DNA of 64,000 bases from Monosporascus cannonballus. Taxonomy: Eukaryota > Ascomycota > Sordariomycetes > Xylariales. The stretch spans positions 124,001 to 188,000 of the forward strand of contig QJNS01000148.1 in NCBI GenBank assembly GCA_004154925.1, given 5' to 3'. The position numbers and the translations under genes are program-made. The notes beneath the pieces are model-generated. The model was not told the origin of the DNA, made no database searches, and was given only the letters and a program-made list of their open reading frames with translations. Of this stretch, positions 1 through 11,830 are shown one piece after another. Positions within the stretch are counted from its first letter, which is position 1, and each line of letters opens with the position of its first letter.

Positions 1-2870
1 TATTTATTATGTTTTAATAACTTTATATCGAATTCCTTTTTAAAAAGCTGCTTATATCTGTAATATTATAATAGCATATTAATTAAATCTTCTAATTTTT
101 AAAGTTGTTATTATTATTTTACATTATTATTTAATTGCTTTAATTTTGCTTTGATAATAATAACGATACGTCGTATTTTTCTTTAATGCCCGTTTTTTTT
201 TACGTTTTATCTTTTTAGGTAATAAGGTTTCTGTCGTATCCTTATACTTATATTCGTCGCTATTACCTATCGAATATTATGATCTTAATTTTTTCTTTTT
301 TTATTCGTTAATAGGGTATAAAGTGAAGCTTATTTAGCCAATTCTTTTATTAATTAAAATTCGGTACTGGCATCTCTATAATAATCCTAAAATCATATCG
401 TAATTTTCAAGTAAAATAATATCGAAATTAACTGTTTAATATTATTTTTAAATAAAAATTTCGAAGTAATTAATTTCGCAGATAATTTTTTCGTTATCGT
501 AAACAAATTTCTAACCTTCGGCATTTGTCGTTATATAAGGTTTTAACTTATATCTCCATAATAATTTAAGCTTATTAATTACATCCGGTATAATGTAATT
601 CCCGCTCAAAGCTTCGCAATCTATTATTGCGATATACTAATACGTTTTAATTCGTATTTCTAGAATAATAAGATTATTAACGTTTTTTATCGTTACGTTT
701 AAAGCCCTTTTCGAAAGTTTCCTTTAATTTTTTTACGTTTTATCATCTTACGGCTTTTTTATAAATAACCTTTTTCTTTTAATTTTTATTTGAATTTATT
801 AAGGTTTATTTATATTTTTGCGTTTAATACCTCAAATTGTTATATTTGTTATTATTACCGGCGTATTGTTCTGTTAAATTATATTACTTGTTTTTAATTT
901 TGTTGTAATCTTTTTCTTTATCGAATAAATTATTTTCTCATATTTGCGATTACATCTTGTTATACGTCGTTTTAATTATTATTTTAAAAATCGCTTATAA
1001 GCTAACGTATTTTTCCCTTAATAATCTTTTTTTCGTAAGGGTTTATAATAAATACCAACTGAAAATAAAAGTTCGTAATAACTTTTTAGCAATATTTTTT
1101 TACTATACGTTAAATTAATTTTTTTTCCGTTTGATAATTATATTATCCATAATAACAAAAGGGGTTTTCCTGCGGATGTTGTTTTTTTTCGGGCCAGCTT
1201 TTTATTTCGGCCAGTTACTGGATATCTTTTAGGGTTATGGTTTGAAAATATTAATACTATTACTTATTATCCTTGTTATTTCCGATACGGTTTGAAAAAT
1301 TAAATCTCTTATAATATATACGAGTAATTTTTACGTAAATATGTTATTTTTACTGTTTATAATCGAGATATTTTCGTCGTCGACAATATATGGCATATAT
1401 TTTGCCGTATTAATCAGGGGTTCCGAGATAGATTTTTTTCGTTTAATTCTGATATTTGCGTAACAATTTTTATAATGCTTTTTATTATATTGGTAACGTT
1501 TATTAAATTAACTTTCTGGCTTTTCGCATTTTTTATTGGATTTCTTATTATGGAGAACTTCGTATGTACTTAAATTAAATCATGTTAATAGATTTAGTTC
1601 CGTTTTTTTGATTTTTTCCGAATTATGTTTTAGGTACGTGTTTTTAATTATTTTAACGGGGCTTTTTAGGTGCTTTATACCATATTATCTTATATTCTAT
1701 TTTGTTGCAGTTGTAACATTTGGTTTGGCTTTAGTCCTTCTTATAAATAGCTCCCAGTTCTATAGGTCCTGGTTTTATGCTAAAAAAATATTGCTATATC
1801 GAAAAATATTAATATTAGCCATATATCGATATTTGTTATTATTTTTTTCCTTTGCTACCTTTAATACGTTATACGTATTGTTAATCGTTAATCCTAATTA
1901 TTATAACGATATAATTCGATAAATAATTAGGCCGATCGAACTTAAAAAGTTTTTTTTTTGCATTTGTTTTTCAGGCCGTCGAAAAACTTGGCCATTAATA
2001 TTTTTTGTTTCCAGTTTAGCTTAACGGCTAGCTGAATTAACGTACTGCCGTAACTGGATATTAATCTTTTTTAACGTAATTATTAAATCTGTTTTCGGCT
2101 TTTGTTTTTTCGTTTATTATTTTATAAGTTTTCGTTAATGTTTATTCCAATTATTTGTAATTGCTATAAATTCGTATTACTTTCGGGATTTATTTTTTGA
2201 TTAATAAAATAACGTACTTTTTTATAGCAGGCTTAAATCAAATAACCGTATTTCCAGTAAATCGTTTAATTATAAATTTAATTCGTATAATAAATGTAAT
2301 AAATCGAATAGGAAAATATCCGAAATATATTTGGCATTAAATTAAAAATAATTATAATTTGATCGAAATTCCGTCGAAAAGTTTTAGCTTAAAAGGTTTA
2401 AAGATTTTTCCTAATTTCTTAATGGAATTTAGCTGAATAACCTGGCTTATTTGAAAGGGTTTTCCGGTTTCGGAAGCTTTTTTTTAAAGCTTTTTATAGA
2501 TTATTTAAAAGAACGTTGTAAGATTATTATTATTTTTTTGGAGCTGGAAAATGCATTCGTTCATAGTATCTAATCGTCAAAGAACTTATTCGCGAAAAAG
2601 ACAAAATTTCTTTTTTTTCTTTTCGAATTCCATTTCAATATCCGGGTAATTAAGGATTTGGTAAATGGGTTATTCGGGTTGTTTGCTGATAAATATAATG
2701 TCAATTAATATTGCTTAAAATCTGACGGTATTATTAAATAAAAGCTTATAAAGTATAACGGTTAAGGGGTTTAATTAATTATTAAACCTTAGTTGTACGG
2801 ATTTATATTAATAGAGGTATTATAAAAATATAAATAATAAATATAATAATCGTATTACGTTTTGCAATAC
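1..2870 (-). mobile_element. RIP-decayed Ty3/gypsy retrotransposon, copy A (truncated by window edge)
   Basis: This is an extremely AT-rich stretch with no usable reading frame. Read on the minus strand, positions 1-690 match the plus strand at about 2870-3560 over their whole length, with scattered A/G and T/C differences, so this is a second, inverted copy of the element described next. Near 1668-1720 (minus) a gag-type zinc knuckle is still readable: the first two cysteines and spacing of CX2CX4HX4C survive, while the His and last Cys codons have become Tyr codons, as G-to-A (RIP) change would produce. The gag part therefore lies between about 0.7 and 2.8 kb and the pol part continues off the left edge. 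No LTR was delimited. The right limit is approximate. Confidence 0.75.
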
Positions 2871-5800
2871 CAAAAATATTTTAAGTAATAATATTATATT
2901 ACAAATTAATGTTATTTAGATTATGAAAATAATAAGCGTATATATTCTGATCCGAGTTATTAGCTTAGACCAGAATTATATTGTACCAAATATAGTTAAT
3001 AAATTTAAATTGCTATAAAGATATAAGTTAAAACTTTATCTAACGATAAATACTGAAAGTTAGAAATTCGCTTACGACAACGGAAAAATCATGTACGAAA
3101 TTAATTTTTTCGAGATTTTTATTTAAAGATAATACGAAATACTTAATTTCGAAATTGTTTTACTTGGGAATTACGATATAATTTTAGGATTATTGTGCAT
3201 ACGCCAGTACGGAATTTTAATTAATAAAAAGATTAGCTAATTAAGCTTTATTTTACACTCTATTAATAAATAAAAAAGAAAAAATGAAGATCTTAATATT
3301 CGATTAAAAATTGCGACGAATATAGGCATAAAAATACGACAGAAACGTTATTCCTCAAAAAGATAAATACAGAAAAATTGGGTATCAGAAACAAATATAA
3401 TATATTATTATTATTATCAACGCGAAACTAAAGTAACGAAATAACGATCTAAAATAATAGCTCCAAAAATTAAAAGATTTAACTAATATATTATTATAAT
3501 ATCATAAATATAAGAAACTTTTTAAAAAAGAATTCGAAACGAAATTATTAAAATATAACGAATAAGATTATAAAATAATCTTTAAAAAGATTTGACGAAA
3601 TTTTACTTTATTTACAATTTTAGCAGAAATAAATTACGCGTTTTTCGAAAATACCTGGAAAATCGATTATAAAAAAGATAAATTTAATTTTCGAAGTTAT
3701 TAGCAAAATATCTAATATTTTTTATATTAAAAAAACCGGAAAATTACGACTTATAATTAATTACTGATAATTAAACGATATTACTATTAAAAATCGAATA
3801 TTATTACCTTTAATTATAAAAATAAAAAGCCGATTTTACGAAGCCAACTAATTTACCGTATTCGATCTTAAAGATAAATATAACCTTATTAAAATCCAAA
3901 AAGAATACGAATAAAAAATAGCTTTTAGGACAAAATACGGTCTATTTAAATACTTAGTTATATTAATAGGATTTACGAACGTACTAGCTATTTTCTAACG
4001 GATAATTAATTACGTATTACGAGAATATCTTAATGTTTTCGTCGTTTACTACCTTGACGACATTTTTATTTTCTTTGAAACGGAAAAAATATATGCAAAA
4101 TACGTTTATAAAGTTCTTTAAGCTTTATAAAACGTAAAGTTATTTATTAACGCAAAAAAAGCCAGTTTTACGTATAAAAAATAAAATATCTGAAATATAT
4201 TATTACCCCAAAACATATTAAGATACATCTTAAGAAAGTTGCTATAATTACAAAATAACAAACGCCAACTACGGTTAAAAAGGTACAGGTATTTCTTGGA
4301 TTCGTTAATTATTATAAAAAGTTTATTCGAAATTTTAGTAAAATAATTATACCCTTAATAAACCTTACAAAAAAAGTTTAAATAAACGTCCGAAATAAAA
4401 AAAACGTTTCAAAATATTAAAAATACGATTATTAACAAATTAATATTAATTATATATAATTTAAATTACCCCGTTAAGCTAAAAACTGATATTTCGCATT
4501 ATGTGTTAAACGCGGTATTCAAATAACGAAATAATTAAGGGAAATTATACCTTGTAACGTTTTTTTATACAAATTAAAAGGAACCGAGCTTAATTACGAT
4601 ATTTCAAACAAAACATTTATAGCTATTATTATAGCATTTCGAAAATTTAGTTATTTTCTAAACGAAAATTTATACCAGATTAAGGTTTATACAGATTATC
4701 AAAATTTTACCCGTTTTATTACGACCAGGAAACATATAGAACGATAACTTTGTTACGCGAAAAAAATTGGCGAATTTTAACTTCGTTATTATTCATTAAA
4801 AAAACTTAGAAAATAATAAAACCAATGCTTTAATCAAACGACCAGACATCGAAAAAAAAATTAGTCAAAATTTATTATATAATATTTGATATTATTACAG
4901 AAAAATATTTACGCTTATAATAAATTACGATAATTCGAGCAACATCTTTCGATATGTATTAGAAAATTCAGTAATATAATGACGGTTTCTCAGAAAACCA
5001 AAAAAACGGATAAGATAAAAATTTCAAAAACATATTTAAAAAAGTTAATACGAAGTATATATAAACATTAATTATATAAATATCTAGGAATTTACAAAAC
5101 TCTAAAATAACTTTAACTCTCCATATTCTTTTTTAACATAAAATTAATAATATAAAAATTTACATAACAATATAACGTTTGCGCCAGAATAAAAGCTCGA
5201 CGATATAAGTTATACGGAAATTACAGCTATTACCAGTTGCAAAGCGACTATAATATTTAGTTATATTCGACTTTATTACTAAATTTCTTATATTAGAAAA
5301 GCTGGTTACAGAAGTATATTACGATAATATTTTCGTAATTGTCGATCGATTTACGGAATTTCTTATTTTGTACCATAATATAAGGATATAAATACCGAAT
5401 AAATAAAATATATTTTTAAGTGTATTTTTAGTATATACGAATTATTAATAGAAATTACTGTAAATAAAGAATTAATATTACAATTTATATTTTAATAAAA
5501 CTTTATAATATAAACCAGCTTAAATCATAAATTATTTAACGTTTTTAAATTATCGATAAATAAATAAATAAAACGAAGAAATTAAACTTTAAAAATTTAT
5601 TTCCGATATTATACTAATCATAAATAAAATAATTAAGTTAAAATTTTATTTATTATTTAATATACTTGTAATATTAATTAATATAAAAATATCAAAATAA
5701 TATTAGCAAATACAAATTTTAATTTTATTTCAAAAACCTACAAAAAATATATAACGAAAGTTTAATTAACATTAAAATAATTGTTGTATCAAAATAATTT

Positions 5801-6305
5801 AAATAGCAGTATTAAGAAATAAAAACAGACTTCAAATTTATATATAACCAAGTAAACAATTATTATAATCAGAACAAATTAAAAACAATTCGAAAAAAAG
5901 AAAAATAATTTGTTTTTTATTAAAAATATTTAAATAAAATAACTTAACAAAAAATGAATTTTAAATATATTGGTCTATATAAAATGAACAAAAAAATCTT
6001 AAAAAATAATTATTAATTAAAACATATATTAAAAATTAAGTTTAACTTAATTTTATATGTTTATTTATTCGAAATAGTAGCAAATATAATTAAAATATAT
6101 ATAATATAAAACGATATAAAAATGGAAAACGAATAAATGTACGAAATAAAAAAGAGTTTCGATATATAAAAATAAGACGAATTTACTTAATATCTGATTA
6201 AGTGAAAAAAATATCCGAACTTCGAAAATACCTAGAAATTCGCCAAAAGTCTTATTAGCGCCCAGCGCCTGCTAAAGAACTATCACCGGCAATATCGAAG
6301 TTAAC
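2870..6305 (+). mobile_element. RIP-decayed Ty3/gypsy chromovirus, copy B (pol region)
   Basis: Once stops are ignored, a gypsy-type pol order is recognisable on the plus strand. Reverse transcriptase lies at about 3720-4080, with the YLDD catalytic box at 4050-4061 preceded by Val-Val-Tyr. RNase H-like sequence follows at about 4450-4800. Integrase lies at about 5200-5400, including a core Val-Asp-Arg-Phe-Thr stretch near 5340. A C-terminal chromodomain sits at about 6139-6246, where the expected Trp codons read as stops, followed by a short Leu-Leu-Lys-Asn-Tyr-His-Arg tail ending near 6300. This order (RT, RNase H, integrase, chromodomain) is that of chromoviruses. Stops are mostly TAA/TAG where CAA, CAG or TGG is expected, as RIP predicts. 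The gag half seen in copy A is not found upstream, so the copy looks 5'-truncated. Confidence 0.85.
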
Positions 6306-6309
6306 AGGG

Positions 6310-6600
6310 TTAAAGGCCCCTTAAACAGTAGACGACCAATTGATAAACTCAAGGTTGGACTAATTGAGGAAAGGCGCGGCCTTTGTCGACGCGGCCTTAG
6401 TAGCCTTTAGTTCGGCCTGTTTTTCTTAACGTTTTAATTTTTTCAATTCCTCCAGATTGTCGATACCACGGGATATAGCTTTTATTATTTTGTTATACCA
6501 CATTTTCTTTTGTTTCCAAATACGACGGATATAAGCCTTGGCAAGTTTTCGGCCTTTATAGCAACTTTTATTTTTTCTTTAAGCTTGCGATATGGGGCGG
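6310..6600 (-). mobile_element. Possible DNA-transposase C-terminus remnant
   Basis: On the minus strand a frame with only two stops reads as a basic helix, then a Ser-Arg-Gly-Ile-Asp-Asn-Leu-Glu-Glu-Leu stretch, a Lys/Glu/Ala-rich segment, and a short Phe-Ile-Asn-Trp tail. From memory this resembles the C-terminal coiled region of fungal pogo/Fot1-type transposases, but no catalytic DDE motif was located. Base composition is less AT-extreme than to the left, so it may be a younger or less RIP-affected piece. It could equally be a fragment of another retroelement or a decayed host gene. The limits are approximate. Confidence 0.35.
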
Positions 6601-7165
6601 CAATTTTCTGTAATTTTTTAGGATTAAAGTTATTAACGTTATAATTAGCCTGTTAATAGCGAATATACGAAAACTAACGAGAAAATTTTTATTCGGATAA
6701 TTTATACTTAAGTTTCTGCCGTTTGTAATACGAACAAAGCGTTATTTAACGGAGATCGGCCAATAAAATAACAATTAGTAACGAGTTATATTATGTCATT
6801 TTTACCTTAAAAACGTTTTAGCGTATTTTCGGACGTAAAAGGATATTTTGGGATAGGTATTTACAAATTAATTTTCGGGACAAAAATTCTAAAGGAAGAA
6901 AAATCGTATTATATCCCAACTGTTTAGTACGACCAGAAACGGTCAGAAAAAAGTGGGGACGCTTTAAGTTACGTAATCGCAAGGATCGCTGGCGAGTTTA
7001 GCGAATCCTGGATCGCGAGAATCGTTAGCGAATTTAACGAATCCTAAAATTAAAGAAAATTACGCCCAAATATAATACGTTTATTATTTCCATAATTTAG
7101 ATAGTATCAGCTTGTAATAAATTTCGTTACCCAAGGTACCCTTGATATTATAAGACGTAATACGT

Positions 7166-7240
7166 TAGGGTGAGGGAATGGGTACCCGTAGGTGACCCAC
7201 GAATATCCACGCTAAATTTGGATGACTTATGGGAACTCAC

Positions 7241-7281
<41 letters not shown>

Positions 7282-7479
7282 CCACGGGTCACCCATGGAA
7301 GTTTTATTTTTTTTATTTATTTTTTTTTTATTTTTTTTTTTGCAAACTCCCATGGGTGACCCGTGGGTATTTTTGAATTTTAAGAAATCCCCACGGGTGA
7401 CCCGTGGGAATTCCGCGCTACTCACGAGACCCTACGAGTCCGTGGGTAAAAGTGCATGGATGGGTATTCCCTCGCTCTA
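7166..7479. mobile_element. hAT-like MITE with 8-bp target site duplication
   Basis: This is a 314-bp non-coding element. It is flanked by perfect 8-bp direct repeats TAATACGT at 7158-7165 and 7480-7487. Its ends are inverted repeats: left TAGGGTGAGGGAAT, right (reverse complement) TAGAGCGAGGGAAT, 12 of 14 matching. An 8-bp duplication is typical of hAT elements. Inside are a run of 36 A (7243-7278) and several copies, in both orientations, of a palindromic CCCACGGGTGACCC-type motif (7281-7297, 7349-7367, 7391-7409), which could act as subterminal transposase-binding sites and fold into a long hairpin. There is no transposase gene, so it is non-autonomous. Confidence 0.75.
7243..7278. repeat. 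Poly(A) run of 36 bases inside the MITE
   Basis: An uninterrupted A tract inside the hAT-like element, followed about 30 bp later by T-rich runs. Together with the flanking inverted motifs it lets the interior pair as a hairpin. Its exact length is likely to vary or be misread. Confidence 0.9.
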
Positions 7480-7584
7480 TAATACGTTCTGTATTTATTG
7501 CTCAGTTTCCCACGATACTTCTGCCAACATAAACCCGTACGACTAAGGTTTAATAGTTGGATAACCGCCTAGCCGTCACAGTAA

Positions 7585-7663
7585 CCCGTGGGAATTCCGC
7601 GCTACCCACGGGACCCCACGAGTCCGTGGGTAAAAGTGGATAGGTGGGTATTCCCTCGCCCTA
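7585..7663. mobile_element. Truncated second copy of the MITE (right end only)
   Basis: These 79 bp are a close direct copy of 7401-7479: same CCCGTGGGAATTCCGCGCTA start, same internal GAGTCCGTGGGTAAAAGTG, same terminal ATTCCCTCG end. The terminal CCCTCGCCCTA gives an inverted TAGGGCGAGGG, slightly closer to the left end of the complete element than its own right end is. No left end or target duplication was found, so it is a solo fragment from an older insertion or an internal duplication. Confidence 0.7.
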
Positions 7664-9529
7664 GCTCTGACATGGTTGAATACTGTAAGCGCTACACTCT
7701 TACCCTATGTCAGATCAATTGGTTGATTATATAGAAATGTATAGCACAGAGTGAAAGGTAGAAGGGCTTTGCTGGTAGGTAGCTAGAATATAACTATACA
7801 TGATCCCCCCAATCTAGATTCCAATATCTAGGAGGCGAAGCCCTCCGTATATAACCGAGCGTTCCCAAGCTCACTCCTAGGGGTAGCCCTAAAAGTGGCT
7901 ACTCAGTCCCTTGACACCCAAGTGTTTGAACAATGCACGTTTCTTAATTAGGGGATGGCTTTCTCGCTGATTAATGTCCAGATTCAACAGAAAGTTAATA
8001 GCAGCCCTAGGCTTTATCAAGGTTGAGATAGCCGATGGAGACCGATTAGTCATTCACCACCCGCAACAATTCGCTGAAGGGCACATCACGTGTGTTCCCC
8101 TATAAGGGCAGCGGGGAGGATTTGTTGATTCTTATTGGTCTATTTTGATAGTCCCTTTACTAAGTGCAATCCTTACCTAATCAAGCAACTAGAAATTGTG
8201 TTGTTCTGATACCTTATCACTTTCCGTCAGCTAGACATATCTAGTTAACCGGAACACCGGCATCGAAACCTTTAACCAATTCTCTGGGAGACAGGACCTC
8301 GCATAATATTGCAGTATATAAATGTTGATTGAGCATTGTTCGGCATCAGGCGGGAAGAGAGCCGGTGATGCCGATGTCGGCCAGCGTTTGGAGTCTATCC
8401 CCATATTTACCCGGGATACTAGGCCCACTCAAGCATAGAAAACGTGGGATCTCTTGGGCGGTGCAAATGATGATGATGATGTTAGGTACAAGCCAAGCCC
8501 TAGGTTCCGTTGAAAATACCCCTCCAGACACACCGTATGGCTCCCTCCCTCAAGTACCTGCCATCTGGCATATCTGCTGTGCATCCTCCTCAGCGCCCGA
8601 GATAGCGAGATCTTCTCCGCCCTATTCCCGGGGAACCACACCCGCGAGCGGTGACATCGATCCCCATAGAGAGTGGGCTCGTTGGTTGCCCTCCGCCTTG
8701 CCCCCGGGCTTGCGTTAAGTTAGGTCACTAACGATCCAAACGAATTGGCCACCAGGCGGCATCTACTAGATTAACGTGTCCGACTTTGGGGTCCAAACTG
8801 TAAAGCCGGTTCCTTACCTACCACATTACATGACACTACTAAAGACCCAGGACGGCGGGACGGCCAGGAAATGTCCTTGAAGCACCCGGAAGTTGGCGCA
8901 AGGAGAGAACGCAAGGTGGGGAGCAAAATTTTGGAAGGGCGTTTTTGTCATTTCTGTAGTTCGTTCCAGTGGGTAAAAGGGGGTCAGTGGTCGGTGAGAT
9001 CCAAAAGGGTCTGTCTACGTTCGAGATGGGCCAATCCCCCTGCATCTGTATCTTCTTATTATTGGACGGCGGAGCTATCGTCGCGTCAAGAGATGCTCGG
9101 TCCGATCCATGGGTCGGACCTGCCTTTATGCTGCAAGTGTTCGTTAGGAGTCCCCATATTATTCTCCTGTTCATGATTGCCAATCGACCGCGACTCCCTC
9201 AAGGACTTTTCTCAATATTCCTGTCGTCTCTGTAACTTCTACGGTTAAAGTTCTCCTATGGAAATGAAAGCATCTTTGGAAACTATCTGTTCCCCCTTTC
9301 TACTATATTGTTGTGCTGAAACATGTTATCGGAAAGGGATAGAGAAGCCGGCCGCCTGCCGCAACCCCAACGTCAGTTCTCTCCCCGCATTCAGACGATA
9401 ATCCGGGTTAGTAGTTAACATGAGACAGGCCATGATCGCGGGTTTAGTCAATTCAGTCAGCTGGTCCAGACTATTAGCAATCAAGATGCGGAATCTCGGT
9501 ACAGGGAAGAAGCAGCGGACAACCGCATT
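7664..9529. other. Intergenic stretch, no gene seen
   Basis: Base composition is normal rather than AT-rich. Short frames on both strands have no recognisable protein pattern, splice continuity or codon bias. The last few hundred bases should contain the promoter of the MFS gene. Confidence 0.6.
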
Positions 9530-11539
9530 ATGACAGAAGACACACCCGATTCAGGTTCGGGCCGGGACGCTGGTGAAGACAGGACCGTCATATCATGGAA
9601 AAAGAACGACCCGGAAAACCCCCATAACTTCTCAACGGTAGGATAACCCACCATGCTACCAGAAAGCGGGCGTCCTAACAGCAGTCGCAGGGTCGGAAAA
9701 TGTATATCCTTATAACGACGATGGTGTTGATTATAAATAGTACTCTTGGCAGCTCCTTACCAAGCATGGCCATTCCAGCTATCGCAGGGGAATGGGGCAT
9801 CACATCCGAGCAGCAACTGGTACTCCCGATGTCTTGTTACCTGATCGGCTATGTATTCGGTCCAATCTTCTGTATGTTCTCTTTGCACCACTAATTACAT
9901 TGTACAATGGATGGTCCCTTGGCTGAAATGTGAAGCAACTGCTCAATGCTGACTCCGATTCAGGGGGGCCAGTAAGTGAATACATGGGCCGACGGAGGCC
10001 AACCATCACAACATTCGTGATGTTTATGATATGGACGCTAGCCTGCGCAGTTGCTCCGTCCTGGCCAGCGATTCTAGTCTTCCGGTTCCTTGTGGGCGCG
10101 TTCGCTAGCGCTCCCATCGCCATTGTGGCGGGCATAATTGCCGATGTCTATAGTGACCCGAAAACACGTGGCAGAGCGATTGCATGGTTCATGGCGGTAA
10201 GCAGTTTAACCTCGTATCCTTCTCTTTCTACTACTAAGGAATATAGCTAACAATTTCTCAATAAGACCACAGTATTCGGCCCGCTCTTCGCTCCAATAAT
10301 ATCTGGATTTTGTTCAACCACCATTGGGTGGCGATGGACATACTGGATTGCACTCATTTATGCAGGGGTATCATTGATTCCTCTGATCTTTTTGCCTGAG
10401 ACTTACGCACCGGTCTTGCTCACTCAACGGGCTGTTAAAATCCGCAAGGCTGACCCTAACGCCAAAGTATACGCGGCTGCGGAGCTTGAACCCCGGGACT
10501 TCAAGCAGTTAGCTAGCGTCGTGTTGACCCGCCCCCTCCGTATGCTCATGACAGAGCTTATCGTCGCAGCAACCTGTCTATACTTGGCCCTCGTGTATGC
10601 AATCTTCTACATGAGTTTCCAAGCCTACTCGATCATCTTCCAAGACGTGTATGGCCTGTCTCCCGGCGTTACCGGATTGTGTTTCTTACCCATAGGTGGA
10701 GGCGCCTTACTTTCTTTGCCTATCTTCTTCGCGTACGACCACTTTCTCGCCAGAGCTCGGTCAAGGAACGCAACCGTAAGCGGTTTCTGGAATTCTATCG
10801 TTTCTCTCCTGTTTTAACCCACCAGCGCATATTCTCCGACGGGGTCACTCAGGAGTTCATCGGCTCGCCCGACTGCTAATATACCGACCTGTCTTGCTTC
10901 TTTTTGTTAACCCCTGATGAGCGGTCCTCTATCAAGAGCGCTTGCGAAACACGGCTTAAAACCCAAAAGCTATCTGCAAGGAACGAGTACTAACTCTGTT
11001 TGTTACAGTGGGCGCAAAGAGAGGAAGCACGACGTGTACCACTCGCCTTCTTAGCTGGGCCCCTATTTGTTCTATCACTGTTTTGGCTGGGGTGGTCAGC
11101 AAAGCCTGACGTGTCATTCGTCGCGCCTATGCTTGCTGGACTTCCATTCGGCATGGGATTTCAACTAATCTTCATGTCCCTCCTGAATTACCTCACGGAT
11201 GCGTACGCAATATTCGCTGCCAGCGCCAATGCAGCAGCCAGTTCCTGTCGCTCGGTCTTCGCCGTCGTCTTGCCCCTAGCTACCACGCGCCTGTTCGCGC
11301 AACTAGGGATTAGCGGTGCCTGTAGTCTACTAGGGGGACTGAGCGCCCTCATGTGCGTCATACCGTTCATCTTCTTCTGGGAGGGTGAGCGCCTGCGCGC
11401 TGGTTCGAAGTTCTGTATGGCACTAAGAGAGAAGAAGCTGGAAATGGAACGCAATGCGGAGGAGGAACAAGAGAACGGGGATAGGCAAGAGGCGGGTTCC
11501 AATGGCGGTGTCGTAAGAAGCAAGGAAGAGACCGTTTAA
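9530..11539 (+). CDS. MFS transporter, DHA1 drug:H+ antiporter type
   Basis: Predicted plasma-membrane exporter of about 520 residues, twelve membrane helices expected. Exons as read: 9530-9637, 9691-9871, 9964-10196, 10266-10775 and 11009-11539; the phases agree throughout. The start is the first in-frame ATG after a stop at about 9417 and opens a short acidic N-terminus with the Asp-Pro-Glu-Asn-Pro motif usual before helix 1 in this family. The loop 2-3 signature reads GPVSEYMGRRRP, and a second conserved Gly-Pro-Leu-Phe-Ala-Pro-Ile follows. The tail after the last helix is charged and Glu-rich. The third intron seems to end in AAG, since only that choice keeps the frame. The substrate cannot be read from sequence. 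It converges on the multicopper oxidase gene, with about 290 bp between the stops. Confidence 0.85.
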
Positions 11540-11830
11540 GTGCCTGGCTATATTCTTGAATTTGGCAGTGTAAGTCCCGGAAGCGCTGCAATGGATTGCT
11601 TACAATCAACCATCAGCTACGGATCCCTCTATGAATCGAGACGCCCGAAAACGACCCAGAATATTACGTCCACCATACAAAAGCTAAGGACCGACCCCGC
11701 ACTGTATGAGACTAGCAATAGAAGATGAGGAATCCTCTAATACATAACACCGATCAGGATAAGGTCGTTCGGGTCCACCAAATATTCAAACGTACACTGC
11801 GCATTCTGCCCATGTCCGAACCCAGATGAC

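Noticed and set aside
1536..1922. 128-codon plus-strand frame rich in Phe/Leu/Tyr
   Set aside because: Its hydrophobic look comes from T-rich RIP-mutated DNA; the minus strand of the same place carries the decayed gag zinc knuckle.
7170..7546. Frames with poly-Lys and poly-Phe
   Set aside because: They read through the poly(A)/T-rich hairpin of the MITE and have no coding character.
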